DNA of 64,000 bases from Bacteroides reticulotermitis JCM 10512 (GCF_000517545.1 NZ_BAIV01000019.1:1-64000), one strand, 5' to 3'; positions 37,399 through 48,662 are shown, counted from the first letter of the stretch. Notes: generated by a model not told the origin, from the sequence alone. Translations and numbers: made by a program.

Positions 37399-39626
37399 TT
37401 ACATACGTTCGTGGAAAGAGCGGCTAATCACTTCCAACTGGTGTTCACGACTTAATTTTACAAAATTAACGGCGTATCCTGATACACGAATAGTCAGCTG
37501 AGGATATTTCTCAGGGTGTTCCATTGCATCATACAGCATATCCCGGTTTAGCACATTCACATTTAGGTGATGAGCTCCCTTGATGAAATAACCATCCATC
37601 ATGGTAACCAGATTCTCTATGCGATCTTCCGCAGTAGCTCCTAATGATTTCGGTACAATAGAGAAAGTATTGCTGACACCGTCCTGCGCATCACGATAAC
37701 GTAGTTTGGCTACTGAACTCAATGAAGCAATAGCTCCGTTCTTATCGCGTCCATGCATCGGATTAGCTCCCGGAGCAAATGCTATACCTTTGGCGCGGCC
37801 ATCAGGCGTAGCTCCTGTTTTCTTACCATACATCACATTCGAAGTAATGGTTAGCAACGAGAGGGTAGGGCGGGCATTCTTGTAAACTGGTAGTTTCTTC
37901 AACTCTTCGCTAAAGAAATAGACGAGGTCAACACCTAAGTGGTCAACTTTATCATTGTCATTACCGAAGCAAGGGAATTCACCTTCAATATCGAATCCTT
38001 CCGTCAGGCCGATGTCGTTGCGACGAGCAGTAACCTTCGCATACTTGATAGCTGACAACGAGTCGAGCGCAATGGAAAGTCCTGCTACACCATAAGCCAG
38101 ATTGATACGCGGATCTGTATCGACGAGAGCCATTTGAGCCTTTTCGTAATAATACTTATCGTGCATATAGTGGATGATGTTCATTGACTCGTTGTAAATA
38201 CGGGCAATTTCGATCAGCACTTTCTTATAGTTACTCATAACCTCTTCAATTCTTAGTGTATCACCGGTCAGTACAGGGATATCTTTCACCATCAGCGTTC
38301 CGCTATTCTCGCAACGTCCTCCGTTGATAGCTAATAACAGGGCTTTTGCCAAGTTGCAACGGGCACCGAAGAACTGAATTTGCTTACCGATCTCCTGATA
38401 CGACACACAGCAAGCAATACCATAATCGTCTGATTGGCGTACTTCACGCATCAGATCGTCATTTTCGTACTGGATAGAAGAGGTGTCAATAGAAACTTGT
38501 GCACAGAACTCTTTAAAGCCTTCCGGCAATTCGGGACTCCAAAGTACAGTCAGGTTCGGTTCCGGCGAAGGACCCAGGTTATACAGCGTTTGTAAGAAGC
38601 GGAAAGAGGTCTTAGTTACCTTTGTGCGTCCGTCATTGAAACGTCCGCCTAATGATTCGGTAACCCAAGTCGGGTCTCCGGCGAATATATCATTGTAAGA
38701 TTGCATCCGCAGGTGACGTACCATACGCAATTTGATCACGAATTGGTCGATCAACTCCTGAGCAAAAGATTCTGTAATGATCCCTTTACTCAATTCATAT
38801 TCCAAATAGATGTCGAGGAAAGAAGATACATTACCCAATGACATGGCAGCACCATCCTGTTCTTTAACTGCGGCCAGATAAGCCATATAAACCATTGTAC
38901 GGCTTCTTGGGCAGTATAGGCCGGACGACTTAGATCGATACCGTAATATTCACCCATGACCTTCATCTCTTTTAGAGCTTTGATCTGTTCGGCTACTTCT
39001 TCGCGTAAGCGGATTCGGGCATCGGTCATCGGACCGGTCAATCCTTGTAGGTCTGCTTGTTTGGCTTCAATCAATCGATCAATTCCATACAGAGCCATAC
39101 GGCGATAGTCACCGATAATACGTCCGCGAGCATAATTGTCAGGGAGTCCGGTGAGGAAACCTAAAGAACGGAACGAGCGAATCTCTTCGGTATATACGTC
39201 AAACACCCCGTCATTATGCGTTTTACGATAATTCGTGAAGATGTCTTTTACGCGTTCATCCACTTCCACTCCATTCTCGTGGCAAGCTTTACTTACTACA
39301 TTGATACCTCCAAAAGGCTTGATAGCACGTCTTAGGAGTTCATCGGTTTGCAAACCAACGATGAGCTCATTTTCCTTGTCGATATATCCGGCTTTGTGGG
39401 AAGTAATGGTCGAAACTGTTTTATTGTCCAATGAACGGACACCATTGTTGTTTATTTCTTCAGCTAACGCTTTCAAGCAATGATTCCAAACAGTTTGGGT
39501 TCTTTGGGTAGGTCCTTCCAGAAAAGAGGAATCTCCGGTATACGGAGTTACATTGTTGCTTACGAAATCTCTCACATTGATTTCTTTGCTCCAAAGACCA
39601 TTTTTAAAGATCTTATTTAATTCCAT
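37399..39626 (-). CDS. pflB: Formate acetyltransferase (pyruvate formate-lyase), frame broken
   Basis: Splits pyruvate into acetyl-CoA and formate in anaerobic metabolism. 742 residues when repaired, the normal length. The catalytic Cys-Cys pair is in [10 protein letters not shown] and the glycyl-radical site in [13 protein letters not shown] at the C-terminus. The frame breaks near 38892: EAVQWF in one frame and [14 protein letters not shown] in the other; TGGGTT for TGGTTT repairs it. Both active sites lie after the break. Start [12 protein letters not shown] at 39626 is supported by a -7 box at 39673-39680. Confidence 0.93.
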
Positions 39627-39672
39627 AACATGATAAAATTAGAGTTTTTGTTATCCTTCTCTTTAGAGCGCA

Positions 39673-39680
39673 CAAAGTTA
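39673..39680 (-). promoter_or_regulatory. -7 box of the pflB-pflA operon
   Basis: Minus strand TAACTTTG, 46 bp before the pflB start. No clear -33 TTTG; the pfl promoter may depend on an activator. Confidence 0.5.
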
Positions 39681-39922
39681 CGACGAATTCTCATATAACT
39701 AGTATAAATATGCTCTATTTTATCTTGAAAAACATGAAATACCTATTTATGGGTATGAAGGTGAAGTTGGCGATATTTTGCCTGCTAAAGAGTTTTGTTT
39801 AGATTCTTTTCCGCAGTTATCAATCGGTCTACTTATTTTTTTAAAGGAAACATTTGCATGTTTAAAATATCTTTGTACCTTTGCAGCGCTTTTAGAGGAA
39901 AGTACTTCTGGAAAGGAGTTAT

Positions 39923-40007
39923 GGAGAGGTGGCAGAGTGGTCGATTGCGGCGGTCTTGAAAACCGTTGAAGGTCATACTTCCGGGGGTTCGAATCCCTCC
40001 CTCTCCG
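39923..40007 (+). tRNA. tRNA-Ser (TGA)
   Basis: Acceptor GGAGAGG pairs with CCTCTCC (40000-40006). Anticodon loop CTTGAAA, anticodon TGA at 39957-39959. Long variable arm typical of serine tRNAs, T-loop TTCGAAT. CCA is not encoded. 85 nt with discriminator G. Confidence 0.95.
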
Positions 40008-40069
40008 CAAACGCAGCAGCCCGTAAAGCTGCTGTTTCTTTTCAGAACTATTATAACCTAAATACAAAA

Positions 40070-40839
<770 letters not shown>

Positions 40840-42302
40840 ATGAGCAATAGAAACAATTTGAAACAAGTAGAAAAGCGAAATCTATTGATAGTGTTTTTTC
40901 TTTTTGCTATCAAACTTTTGCGTTTTGTCAAGGAGATTATAAATTTGTGGAGAAATCGCCATTGGGTTATTTGCCAAAAGATAGCAAGAATTTGCCAATT
41001 CTTTTAACAACTAAAGAAGATGAAAGAACTTTGGCAACACTCGAAAATACAACTGATTATTTGAATGGGAACAAGAAACAGAAAAATTTTATGTTAACAC
41101 AAGCAGGAGTAAAATATGCATATTTCGACAAGAACAATAATTTTATTGTTCCTTTTGGCGAGTATGATTTTGCCGATGTTTTCGGTTTGGGACGAAAAGC
41201 GATTGTTGCGAACAAAGGAAAATACGGAATAATAGACGAATATGGCAAATTAGTTTTGCCATTGGAGTATGATTTTATTGAACAGCCTTCTATTTATTCT
41301 AATTATGCAAGTATATTTTTAGCAACGAAACAAAACGCAGTTACAATATTTGATGAAAAATTGAAAGTAATCCCGATAAAAGACATTGCGTCGTATCGGG
41401 ATTGGGATGGCAATATTTTTGTTACGAATAAAGAGAATAAAATCGGACTTATTGATTACAAAGGAAAACAAACAATTCCATTTCTCTATGACACATTGTA
41501 CAACGAACATTCTGTTCCGAGAATTTCCGGATTTATAGCGAAAAAAGATGGTTTTTATGGTTTTGTTTCTCGTAAAAATGAAATTATTCAGCCATTTAAA
41601 TACAATTACATTTATGTGTTGAAAGGAGGATATGCGGTATATGTTGGCAAAAATAATAAAGTTGGGATTTTTGATGAAAATGGAAAAATAATGATACCTT
41701 TTGAGTATGATGCAATTTATAGCACTTCGTATAATAATCACCTTACAAAAGAGTTTCCAAGTGATATGGATATATTTATCGTTGAAAAAGATGGAAAAAT
41801 TGGTACTATAGACAACAAAAATAATGTGATAATTCCGATTGTTTATGATGGATTATCAGGTTGGGTGGAATATGGACCTGAAGCCCATTTTGTAAAAAAG
41901 AACGGCAAATACGGAATAATATCACACAAAGGAGAAGTTGTTATACCAATAGAGTATGATTATGTCGGACTTCCTCAAAGTGGAGTTATTCGAGTTAGAA
42001 AAGACGGAAAATACGGCGTTATGTCTTGGAAAAATAAAACAATATTATCTTGTATATACGATGAGATTGTTCTAGATATCTCTTGGTTTAACTTTGGAGA
42101 GGAAAAGCAGAAACCCAAAATAGTTGGCTTACAACGAGATGTGTGGAAGTATTTCGACTTAAACGGAAATCTTTTACAATCGAATGTACCATTGAAAGAA
42201 ATAAATGATCAATATGATTATACCTTCAAGTGGAGCGACCCTTCAAATGAAAGTTCTGATTTTGACCTCAAACAAAAAGGAGGAATAACAAGAGAAAGAT
42301 GA
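40840..42302 (+). CDS. WG (KWG)-repeat protein, secreted, frame broken near the signal peptide
   Basis: ~487 residues when repaired. Seven or eight WG repeats of ~45-50 residues follow one another, each with KYGIID..G..VIP.EYD (for instance KYGIIDEYGKLVLPLEYD, KVGIFDENGKIMIPFEYD, KYGIISHKGEVVIPIEYD), a beta-propeller-like repeat of unknown function. From ATG 40840 the first frame gives a signal peptide (RNLLIVFFLFAIKL); it breaks near 40919 and the mature protein continues as FAFCQGDYKFVEK. One extra T in CTTTT repairs it. An alternative is a GTG start at 40947. Strikingly AT-rich against its neighbours, so probably acquired. Confidence 0.72.
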
Positions 42303-42674
42303 TAATTTGAATGAGCAAATCAACTGCCTCTAAAAAATAGTTTGGCGTCAGTCGAACTGATAGAGGACTTAATCTTTTATTTTCTGAACACAAATATATA
42401 TCCCAAAAATAAAACGTCAAGGCTAAAGTGAATTTTATCGGGAATCTTCCTTTCTCGTTCCTCGAAAGAGTATTTTTGATAAAAGCCTTACCTTATTCAT
42501 TCTTTCCATAAGAGAAGTGTTTGTCAGATAAAAAGGATATATATATTAAAATTATGTATCTTTAATCAAATGCGGTGCAAATTACCGCAAGACCGTAAGG
42601 ACAAAATCGGTGACACTACGATTTACGAGATTTTGTTGAGCTGATTATAAGGCGGTTATAGTAAAGCACAAAAT

Positions 42675-42687
42675 CCTCTCTCTCCGC
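42675..42687 (+). repeat. Copy of the tRNA-Ser 3' end, candidate att site
   Basis: AATCC then CTCTCTCCGC matches the T-arm and acceptor end of tRNA-Ser(GGA) (40142-40158) except for a small gap. A weak stem, AATGAGG with CCTCATT, follows at 42692-42727, as expected downstream of a tRNA before an insertion separated it. Confidence 0.55.
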
Positions 42688-42974
42688 AGAGAATGAGGTC
42701 GTTGCACTAATTTGTAGCTGCCTCATTTTGCGTTTATATATTAACCATGTATAAGACAAGACCTTTTAGATACCTGTAATAACCTATATTTACCGTAACT
42801 TTCGTGCTAATTATGTGCAAATTTTGATCTCGTAAAATGGAGATCGTTCTAGAACGGCATAGAAAAGGAGCAGTGTCTATAGTTAGGTGTAGTTGAGAAA
42901 GAATAAGAATACGACTTTTTCGGATCAGTTGCCAAAGTATGTATCTGTAAGCGCTCATTTCTCCTGAGTACTAC

Positions 42975-43165
42975 GTAAGTTTCGACTCTTTTTGCAAACG
43001 ATACTACATCCGTATATTCCGATCTGTGTTCCTGATTTCTTCAGAGAGGCTCGATATAAGTACTTTGTACAAAAAGACAACACTCTTATGAGTTAATCAC
43101 TTTTTTGTATATCTACCAGTATATCAATTGCTTATTTTGCGTCTTCTTTTAGATAGCATTTATTC
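42975..43165. repeat. Left arm of a diverged inverted repeat
   Basis: 43079-43105 is exactly complementary to 46833-46859 (27 bp). Patchy similarity continues either side, for example CTCTTTTTGCA with CATCCGT upstream and CAGTATATCA with CAATT downstream. Non-coding. Confidence 0.65.
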
Positions 43166-43860
43166 ACGCGCTTGAATTGCTTATTTCCCAGGCTGATTAG
43201 TCTATTCGATGCAGTCGATCTCTTATGTAAACCCAGCCGGAAGGATAGGAAATGTTTGTGGAGTAAATCAGAAGTCTTTCAATAAAGTAGTATCGTGAAT
43301 CAGAAAGAATAGATATAAACGTGTAAACGGAGCCTAGTCGTTGCCACAATCTCTCCTATTTTTCAGGAGTTCCCCGTAAAACAACATGCTCGTGCCTATG
43401 AAACAGTTTACTTCTCTACAGGAAACAAATATTCTAAGCGGCGAAACTGTCTATTCCGGACTGGCAGTTGTGTGAAAGATCCCAATGCGTTGACTTTATA
43501 TAAATTTCTGTCTGTTTCCAATTGACTTGCCTTTTTCTTATCCCCCTTTTGACAGGCGACAAATCATATTACGAGGCAACGTATGTGGGTGCAAGAAAAC
43601 AGCATGAGATTGGTATATGAAACAACTTTTGGCTTGTGGTTTCCGGCTGCTTTTGCGGATGATTCACTTTCTGTCAAAGGCAAAGTACATAGCTTTTGGA
43701 AATTGGTATTATCTATTGAATAGACCAGCCTCAGGAAAGTATATGGATTTTATCTATTCGACAATCATGTGTTTACGAGAAGGTGTGATAATGATTAAAT
43801 GTTGTTTGCATTCTTACACTCGCTTAATTTGCGTGTTTTACTGGTTAATTAGTTGATGGT

Positions 43861-43895
43861 AAAGTCCCACAAACAAACAATTTGTGGGACTTTTT
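43861..43895 (+). terminator. Orphan rho-independent terminator
   Basis: AAAGTCCCACAAA pairs perfectly with TTTGTGGGACTTT across a 7-nt loop, ending in T5 on the plus strand. No known plus-strand gene precedes it. Confidence 0.75.
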
Positions 43896-43946
43896 CTAGG
43901 TACTTTGACGAAGATAAAAACAGCTCAATAGTACGGTGCTTATATC

Positions 43947-44339
43947 TTATTGTTTCTCGTCAGTTTTAGTTTCTGCATAGCAGCGATCGTCGCCACCGAA
44001 TCCAAAGCCTCTTCCATGTGCGAAGAAATGAGCATGACTGTGGAAATGTTCGTGAAACTTCTCCATCATTTCTTTCTTCTCTTTGATCGATGCTTCTTTT
44101 TCTTCGGGCGTCTTTTTCATCCACTCTTCGCAACGCTTATCGATAGCCTCTACTGTGAATTCCCGTTTGCCGCAAAAACCTTCATGTTTGCCATTGTGCA
44201 TGTCATCCATGCGTTTATTCATGCATTCAAGTTTTGCCTCATCAGTCATTTTAGACCATTTTTCAAACATCTCTTTTCTTGCATCTGTACCGAATGGAAT
44301 TCTTCCAAAGAATCCCATTCCAAAATCTCTTGTCATCAT
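43947..44339 (-). CDS. His/Met/Lys-rich small protein of unknown function
   Basis: 130 residues (second Met at 44336 is an alternative start). The first ~65 residues are helix-forming and charged (ARKEMFEKWSKMTDEAKLECMNKRMDDMH), then comes a lysine/glutamate-rich helix and a His/Gly/Phe-rich tail, HEHFHSHAHFFAHGRGFGFGGDD, which looks suited to metal binding. Four cysteines are scattered through it. No signal peptide, so presumably cytoplasmic. I do not recognise the family. It lies 299 bp downstream of mgtE on the same strand. Confidence 0.6.
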   Translation of the reverse strand: MMTRDFGMGFFGRIPFGTDARKEMFEKWSKMTDEAKLECMNKRMDDMHNGKHEGFCGKREFTVEAIDKRCEEWMKKTPEEKEASIKEKKEMMEKFHEHFHSHAHFFAHGRGFGFGGDDRCYAETKTDEKQ

Positions 44340-44508
44340 AACACTACAATTTTATATGTTTCTACTTTTATTTGTTTTCGAGTGCGCACTCTATGTATGA
44401 AGACGGACAAGAGGAAGATATATTTTAGAGAAAATAAAATTTTATTCATTAACTTTATTTGCGGCATGTCAATCTGGTCTTTCGATGACGGCCAATGTTC
44501 GCGATATT

Positions 44509-44535
44509 GGGGCGGTGATTCAAGTCACCGTCCCA
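44509..44535. terminator. Small hairpin between mgtE and the His-rich gene
   Basis: GGG-CGGTGA pairs with TCACCG-T-CCC, nine pairs with one bulge, loop TTCAAG. No T run, so weak evidence. The rest of the ~300-bp gap shows nothing else. Confidence 0.3.
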
Positions 44536-44637
44536 ATGATATTATCGATGGAAGTGTTGGTGGGTAATTGTTTTTATTTAGACTTGCAGAAAACTCCTTT
44601 ATATGGATGCCTGTAAGTGGAGGGTATCAGCAAATGA

Positions 44638-46020
44638 TTAAAGCAACTTGCCGCTTAAAAACAATGCAGCTACCGTGAAGTAGATAATCAGTCCGGTGAC
44701 ATCCACAAGAGTTGCGACAAAAGGTGCTGAGGCGGTAGCCGGGTCTAGTCCTATCTTTTTCAGAATAATCGGAATCATTGAACCGGAAAGTGTACCCCAC
44801 AATACGATTAGAACCAACGAAACGGCAACGCTTGCTCCGACTAAGCTCCAATACTCTCCATAGTCGTAAATTCCTGTTTGTTGCCAAATCAATATGCGGA
44901 TAAAACCGATGGAGCCGAGGATGATACCTAACATCAATCCTAAAAATATTTCTTTTCGCATGACATACCACCAATCTCTCAGTTTTAATTCGCCTAATGC
45001 GAGCGAACGGATAATAAGGCTGGCTGCTTGTGAGCCGGAATTACCACCGCTTGAAATAATCAGTGGGACGAAAAGAGCCAGAACCACAGCACGTGCGATT
45101 TCTCCGTCAAAATGTGCCATAGCCGAGGCGGTAAGCATTTCACCTAAGAACAGGATAACGAGCCATCCGGCGCGCTTCCGTATCATATCGGATAGCGATG
45201 TTTTGGTATAAGACATATCCAATCCCTCCGTACCTCCAAACTTTTGAAAGTCTTCGGTGCTTTCCTTTTCCTGTATATCCATTACGTCGTCAACGGTGAC
45301 AATACCCAGCAAAGTTCCGTCCGTGCCGGTCACAGGTAATGCTACGCGGTCGTGGTCGGCAAATACTTTAATTGCTACTTCCTGATCATCGTATGCATTG
45401 AGAGAAATAAAGCGATTGTCACTTATTTCAGAAACGGACTGTTCGGGCGATGCCAAAATGATCTCCTTGATACGCACGTCGTCAATGAGCTTCCAATCGG
45501 AATCTACAATGTAAACAACGTTCAGCGTTTCGGAATCGCGACCGAATTTGCGGATATGTTCCAATGCTTGTAAAACTGTGAAATTCGGCTTTACCGCTAC
45601 AAATTCAGTAGTCATCAGACGTCCGATACTGTCTTTGGGATAACCTAATAGTTGCGTGGTGATTTCGCGTTCTTCTTCTGACAGTAATTGCATCAAACGC
45701 TGACTCACCGTGCCTGGTAATTCTTCAAAAAAGGCTGTACGGTCGTCAGGGTCAAGGTCATTGAGTAGTCCTGTCAGTTTATTAATATTGGCTGCTAGTG
45801 CTTCAATTGTATCTTCCTGTTCATCGTGTGAAAGATGTTGAAAGGATTCTTTTGCCTGATCTCGTGACAAAAGGCGGAATAAAATTATTTGATCTGATTT
45901 CTGTAGGCAGCTTATAACTTCTGCTATTTGAACTGGTTCAAGGTTACTCAGTTCATTCTTTACGGTTTTCCAATTTTTATTTTCAATCAGTTCTTGGAAA
46001 CGGATTATGATTTCGTTCAT
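44638..46020 (-). CDS. mgtE: Magnesium transporter MgtE
   Basis: 460 residues, full length. The N-terminal MgtE_N helical domain (about 1-130) has FEELPGTVSQRLMQLLSEEE and the following CBS pair (about 135-255) has DSIGRLMTTEFVAV and GIVTVDDVMDIQEKE. Five membrane helices follow (about 285-460) with the selectivity region PLIISSGGNSGSQAASLIIRSLALGE and the ion-pore motif NSGSQ. Conducts Mg2+ and is gated by cytoplasmic Mg2+ binding to the CBS part. A ~140-nt leader precedes it. Confidence 0.95.
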   Translation of the reverse strand: MNEIIIRFQELIENKNWKTVKNELSNLEPVQIAEVISCLQKSDQIILFRLLSRDQAKESFQHLSHDEQEDTIEALAANINKLTGLLNDLDPDDRTAFFEELPGTVSQRLMQLLSEEEREITTQLLGYPKDSIGRLMTTEFVAVKPNFTVLQALEHIRKFGRDSETLNVVYIVDSDWKLIDDVRIKEIILASPEQSVSEISDNRFISLNAYDDQEVAIKVFADHDRVALPVTGTDGTLLGIVTVDDVMDIQEKESTEDFQKFGGTEGLDMSYTKTSLSDMIRKRAGWLVILFLGEMLTASAMAHFDGEIARAVVLALFVPLIISSGGNSGSQAASLIIRSLALGELKLRDWWYVMRKEIFLGLMLGIILGSIGFIRILIWQQTGIYDYGEYWSLVGASVAVSLVLIVLWGTLSGSMIPIILKKIGLDPATASAPFVATLVDVTGLIIYFTVAALFLSGKLL

Positions 46021-46164
46021 GATGCAATCTCCTTACAAATTAACTCTGCAAGGCAACTGCGAAAGTCCCTTACGGAGTGGTTAATACTTCTGTTTACTGT
46101 AACTCGGATAAGGGCCTTCGTCCATGATTTTTAATTTTTAATGAATAGTCTGGATATTTTTAAA
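46021..46164 (-). promoter_or_regulatory. Long structured 5' leader of mgtE
   Basis: From the predicted start below the -7 box the leader is ~140 nt. CCTTGCA pairs with TGTAAGG just before the start, burying the ribosome site TAAGGAG. Further up, CCCTTA can pair with TAAGGG. It does not match the known Mg2+ riboswitch classes by eye. Possible ion-responsive leader (inference). Confidence 0.4.
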
Positions 46165-46170
46165 ACTGTG

Positions 46171-46178
46171 CAAAGGTA
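46171..46178 (-). promoter_or_regulatory. -7 box of mgtE
   Basis: Minus strand TACCTTTG, exact consensus match, 151 bp before the mgtE start. Confidence 0.6.
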
Positions 46179-46546
46179 CGCATTTTAAATAACATGAGCG
46201 TATACTTCTTGCATTTTTATTGAAATAGGCTTATAGACAAAGAGAAATGGGGGTAGACATGACTAGACTTGTGGTCGAACAATGTACTGATACTGGCTCA
46301 TTGGTAAAATCATGTGAGCTATGGATAAAACTTCGTTATTCTATACATATGTAAACAACATCTCGTCATAATCACTTTTTGCCGTAAATGACTGATTGCC
46401 AATTTGATATATTGCGTCTACTTTTCTGAGACTGATCTACTCAATAGATAACCGATTTTCAAAGGCTGTATACTTGGCAAAATCCCCTGCCAAATAGTCG
46501 TAAACAACTAAGTAAAAAGGCATTTTTGCCTATTATATTTCCTGTT

Positions 46547-46626
46547 CCACAAATGTGGAACAGCTGACTCACATAATGTGAAGCACGTGTCCCACATAAT
46601 GTGGAACAGGCGTCGCACATATTGTG
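46547..46626. repeat. Array of CACATAATGTG palindromes, 22-23-bp period
   Basis: Palindromic words occur at 46548 (CACAAATGTG), 46570 and 46593 (CACATAATGTG) and 46616 (CACATATTGTG), with spacings 22, 23 and 23. AACAG or AAGCA follows each. CCTGTTCCAC at the left end is partly complementary to GTGCAACAGG at the right end. Confidence 0.8.
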
Positions 46627-46779
46627 CAACAGGAAATAGAAGGGGAAAAATATAGAAAAAGGCTGCTTAAATCCACTAACCAGTGGATACGATACAGCTA
46701 AAGAAATGATTTGTTTGGTGAATTGAAGGCTCTGTTCTTGGGGGAAGTAAGCAATAGCTATCACTCATCGGAATAAAAT

Positions 46780-46945
46780 GATCAAGAAAAAGATGGCGCA
46801 TTGTAATTGTTTGATATACTGAATGATATGCGAAAAAGTGATTAACTCATAAGAGTGTTGCATCATTGTGCAAAGTGCTTCTGTCAAGCCATGAAGATGA
46901 AAATATAGATGCATATTGGCTACACGGATGTGGTATGTCGTGCAA
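46780..46945. repeat. Right arm of a diverged inverted repeat
   Basis: 46833-46859 is the exact reverse complement of 43079-43105. Patchy reverse-complement similarity to 42975-43165 extends both ways (for example CACGGATGTGGTATGTCG with the left-arm CTACATCCGT). Confidence 0.65.
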
Positions 46946-47033
46946 AAAGAGAACCTATATTTGTTATTAACTAGCTTTTCAAAAACTCTTTCTACTGGGC
47001 TTTTATAAACTTATTTTGCTTGCGGACGTTTAT

Positions 47034-47801
47034 ATGGAAAAAGCTTCAGCACTCATGAATACAAAGAATACACATTGCCTTAATTGCCATAATGTAGTGA
47101 AAGGTAATTATTGTAGCAAATGCGGTCAGTCGGTCCATACTTCACGCATCAATATCAAACATCTTGTAGAGGAATTGCAATATGGCTTCTTGCATATAAA
47201 CAAGGGTATACTTTATACTACGAAAGAGTTAATCTTCCGGCCGGGAAAAACCGTGAAAGATTATATATTGGGCAAAAGGGTAAAATACACCAAGCCATTT
47301 GTCTTCTTAATAATTGTGGGAGTGGTTTACAGTCTGGTATTTCACTTTTTTCATTATTTCCCAATGCAGGAAATGAATAGGCAGGATTCTCCGGTATTCG
47401 AATATATCCCCATTTACAAATGGTATTTAGAACACTATTCGCTGGTTGTGTTACTTATTATTCCTTTTTATTCGCTATCTACTTTTTGGCTATTCCATAA
47501 AAAAGAATATAATTATGCAGAGCACCTTGTCTTGTTCTCGTATTTAACGGGAGCTAAAATCGCTTTATTGCTATGCTTTTATGCTATAATATATCTGACC
47601 AAGTCGCCACATGTTTATAAGATAGCTCAAATTGTTTCCGAAATATACCTTATCTGGGGACTCACTCAGTTCTTTAAAACAACATCGTGGATCAAAACTC
47701 TATTGAAGGTTTTGTTAAGTCTGGTCATGGCATTAATAATCATGTTGATTATCATCTCTATTGCCTTTCTAATACTTCAAATCTATAATGTGAAATTATA
47801 A
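47034..47801 (+). CDS. DUF3667 membrane protein with zinc ribbon
   Basis: 255 residues from ATG 47034; 47055 is an alternative, and a TTG at 47016 is less likely. N-terminal zinc ribbon CLNCHNVVKGNYCSKCGQ (two C-x2-C pairs), then ELIFRPGKTVKDYILGKRVKYTKPF, a DUF3667 hallmark. Five membrane helices follow to the end. The family is common in Bacteroidetes and its role is unknown. It stands alone. Confidence 0.8.
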   Translation: MEKASALMNTKNTHCLNCHNVVKGNYCSKCGQSVHTSRINIKHLVEELQYGFLHINKGILYTTKELIFRPGKTVKDYILGKRVKYTKPFVFLIIVGVVYSLVFHFFHYFPMQEMNRQDSPVFEYIPIYKWYLEHYSLVVLLIIPFYSLSTFWLFHKKEYNYAEHLVLFSYLTGAKIALLLCFYAIIYLTKSPHVYKIAQIVSEIYLIWGLTQFFKTTSWIKTLLKVLLSLVMALIIMLIIISIAFLILQIYNVKL

Positions 47802-47900
47802 ATAGTGCACAATACTCCAATCATTAAGCCAAACTATTGCCCAAGATGCCAATACAAAGTGGACAATAGTTTACTTATCATTGGGCGATTTAGATATCGC

Positions 47901-48550
47901 TTATTCCGCATTCTCTTTTAGCCACTTCAACCTGCGCATATCCGGTAGATGCTTTACTGAGAAGTGTTCGAACTTAGCATTGAATCCTTTCCCATCGGGA
48001 CATGCACCCATTAAACCAATCATTACCGGACAATTGTCTTGCAACCACGCATTACGCATCATTACGTAATCTTTGTCGTCGAATGAATAGTATATTTCTA
48101 CGGCATCCAATCGTCTGACAGCCTTGATCCAAACGAATGGAACCGGTTTGTCTAGAGTTATCACACTCCAGTCACTGGTTTTATGTGTAACTACAGCACT
48201 TAGATTATATTTGCCATCTACAAACTCGATACCCGTCTTGATGTAGTTCTCATGATCGATACGCAGCATTAGCCCGGATTGGTCGAAGCGGACTTTATAG
48301 TCACCAGATATTTTGACTTTCACTTCAAACTCCCCGCCATAGGTCGTGTATAGAAAAGGTGCATCATCCACCGTAAACCCGTAATGCGAGATACGCCAAT
48401 AATCACTCTGCGGGGTTACGAACATGGAAAGGGTATTGTTTTTAATCTCCCATCTCTCCGGTTCGTTAAACCATTGCATCTTCTCCAAAGTTTGAGAATG
48501 ACCCATCTGGCACATAATAGCACCAATATGGCTAAAATACTTTTTTTCAT
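47901..48550 (-). CDS. DUF1349 exported protein, frame broken in the signal peptide
   Basis: ~216 residues when repaired. The body, from WFNEPERWEIKNN to SVKHLPDM, is a concanavalin-like DUF1349 domain (DAPFLYTTYGGEFEVKVKISGDY, QSGLMLRID, YYSFDDKDYVMMR, GLMGACPDGKGF), probably carbohydrate-related. The open frame starts at 48515 without an export signal, but a signal peptide, MKKSILAILVLLCA, begins at 48550 in the other frame. One extra C near 48510 joins it to QMGHSQTLEKMQWF, giving a normal cleavage site. Divergent from the LuxR-type regulator. Confidence 0.75.
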
Positions 48551-48662
48551 TGTTACATCATTTATTAAATTTATATTGCTTTATCACCTTTGTCTATGAG
48601 CGAATAATACGGCAACGGTTACTAACAACTTTGTGATTGAAGAAATAACCATCAGGAAGTAT

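Larger units (their letters stand above)
42303..43946. other. Large gene-poor region
   Basis: About 1.6 kb without a convincing gene. It holds the tRNA-3'-end copy (42678-42687), one arm of a diverged inverted repeat (~42975-43165) and a terminator (43861-43895). A 79-codon open frame at 43617-43856 ends 5 bp before that terminator but has no recognisable features (MKQLLACGFRLLLRMIHFL at its start is hydrophobic). Low GC throughout. Confidence 0.5.
46179..47033. other. Gene-poor region between mgtE and DUF3667
   Basis: No gene is supported. It contains the palindromic-word array (46547-46626), the right arm of the inverted repeat (46780-46945) and a weaker third copy of part of it at about 46365-46440. 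An open frame at 46459-46764 (minus) spans the array and is not credible. Confidence 0.6.

Noticed and set aside
46459..46764. Minus-strand open frame between mgtE and DUF3667
   Set aside because: It is the translation of the palindromic array and flanks.
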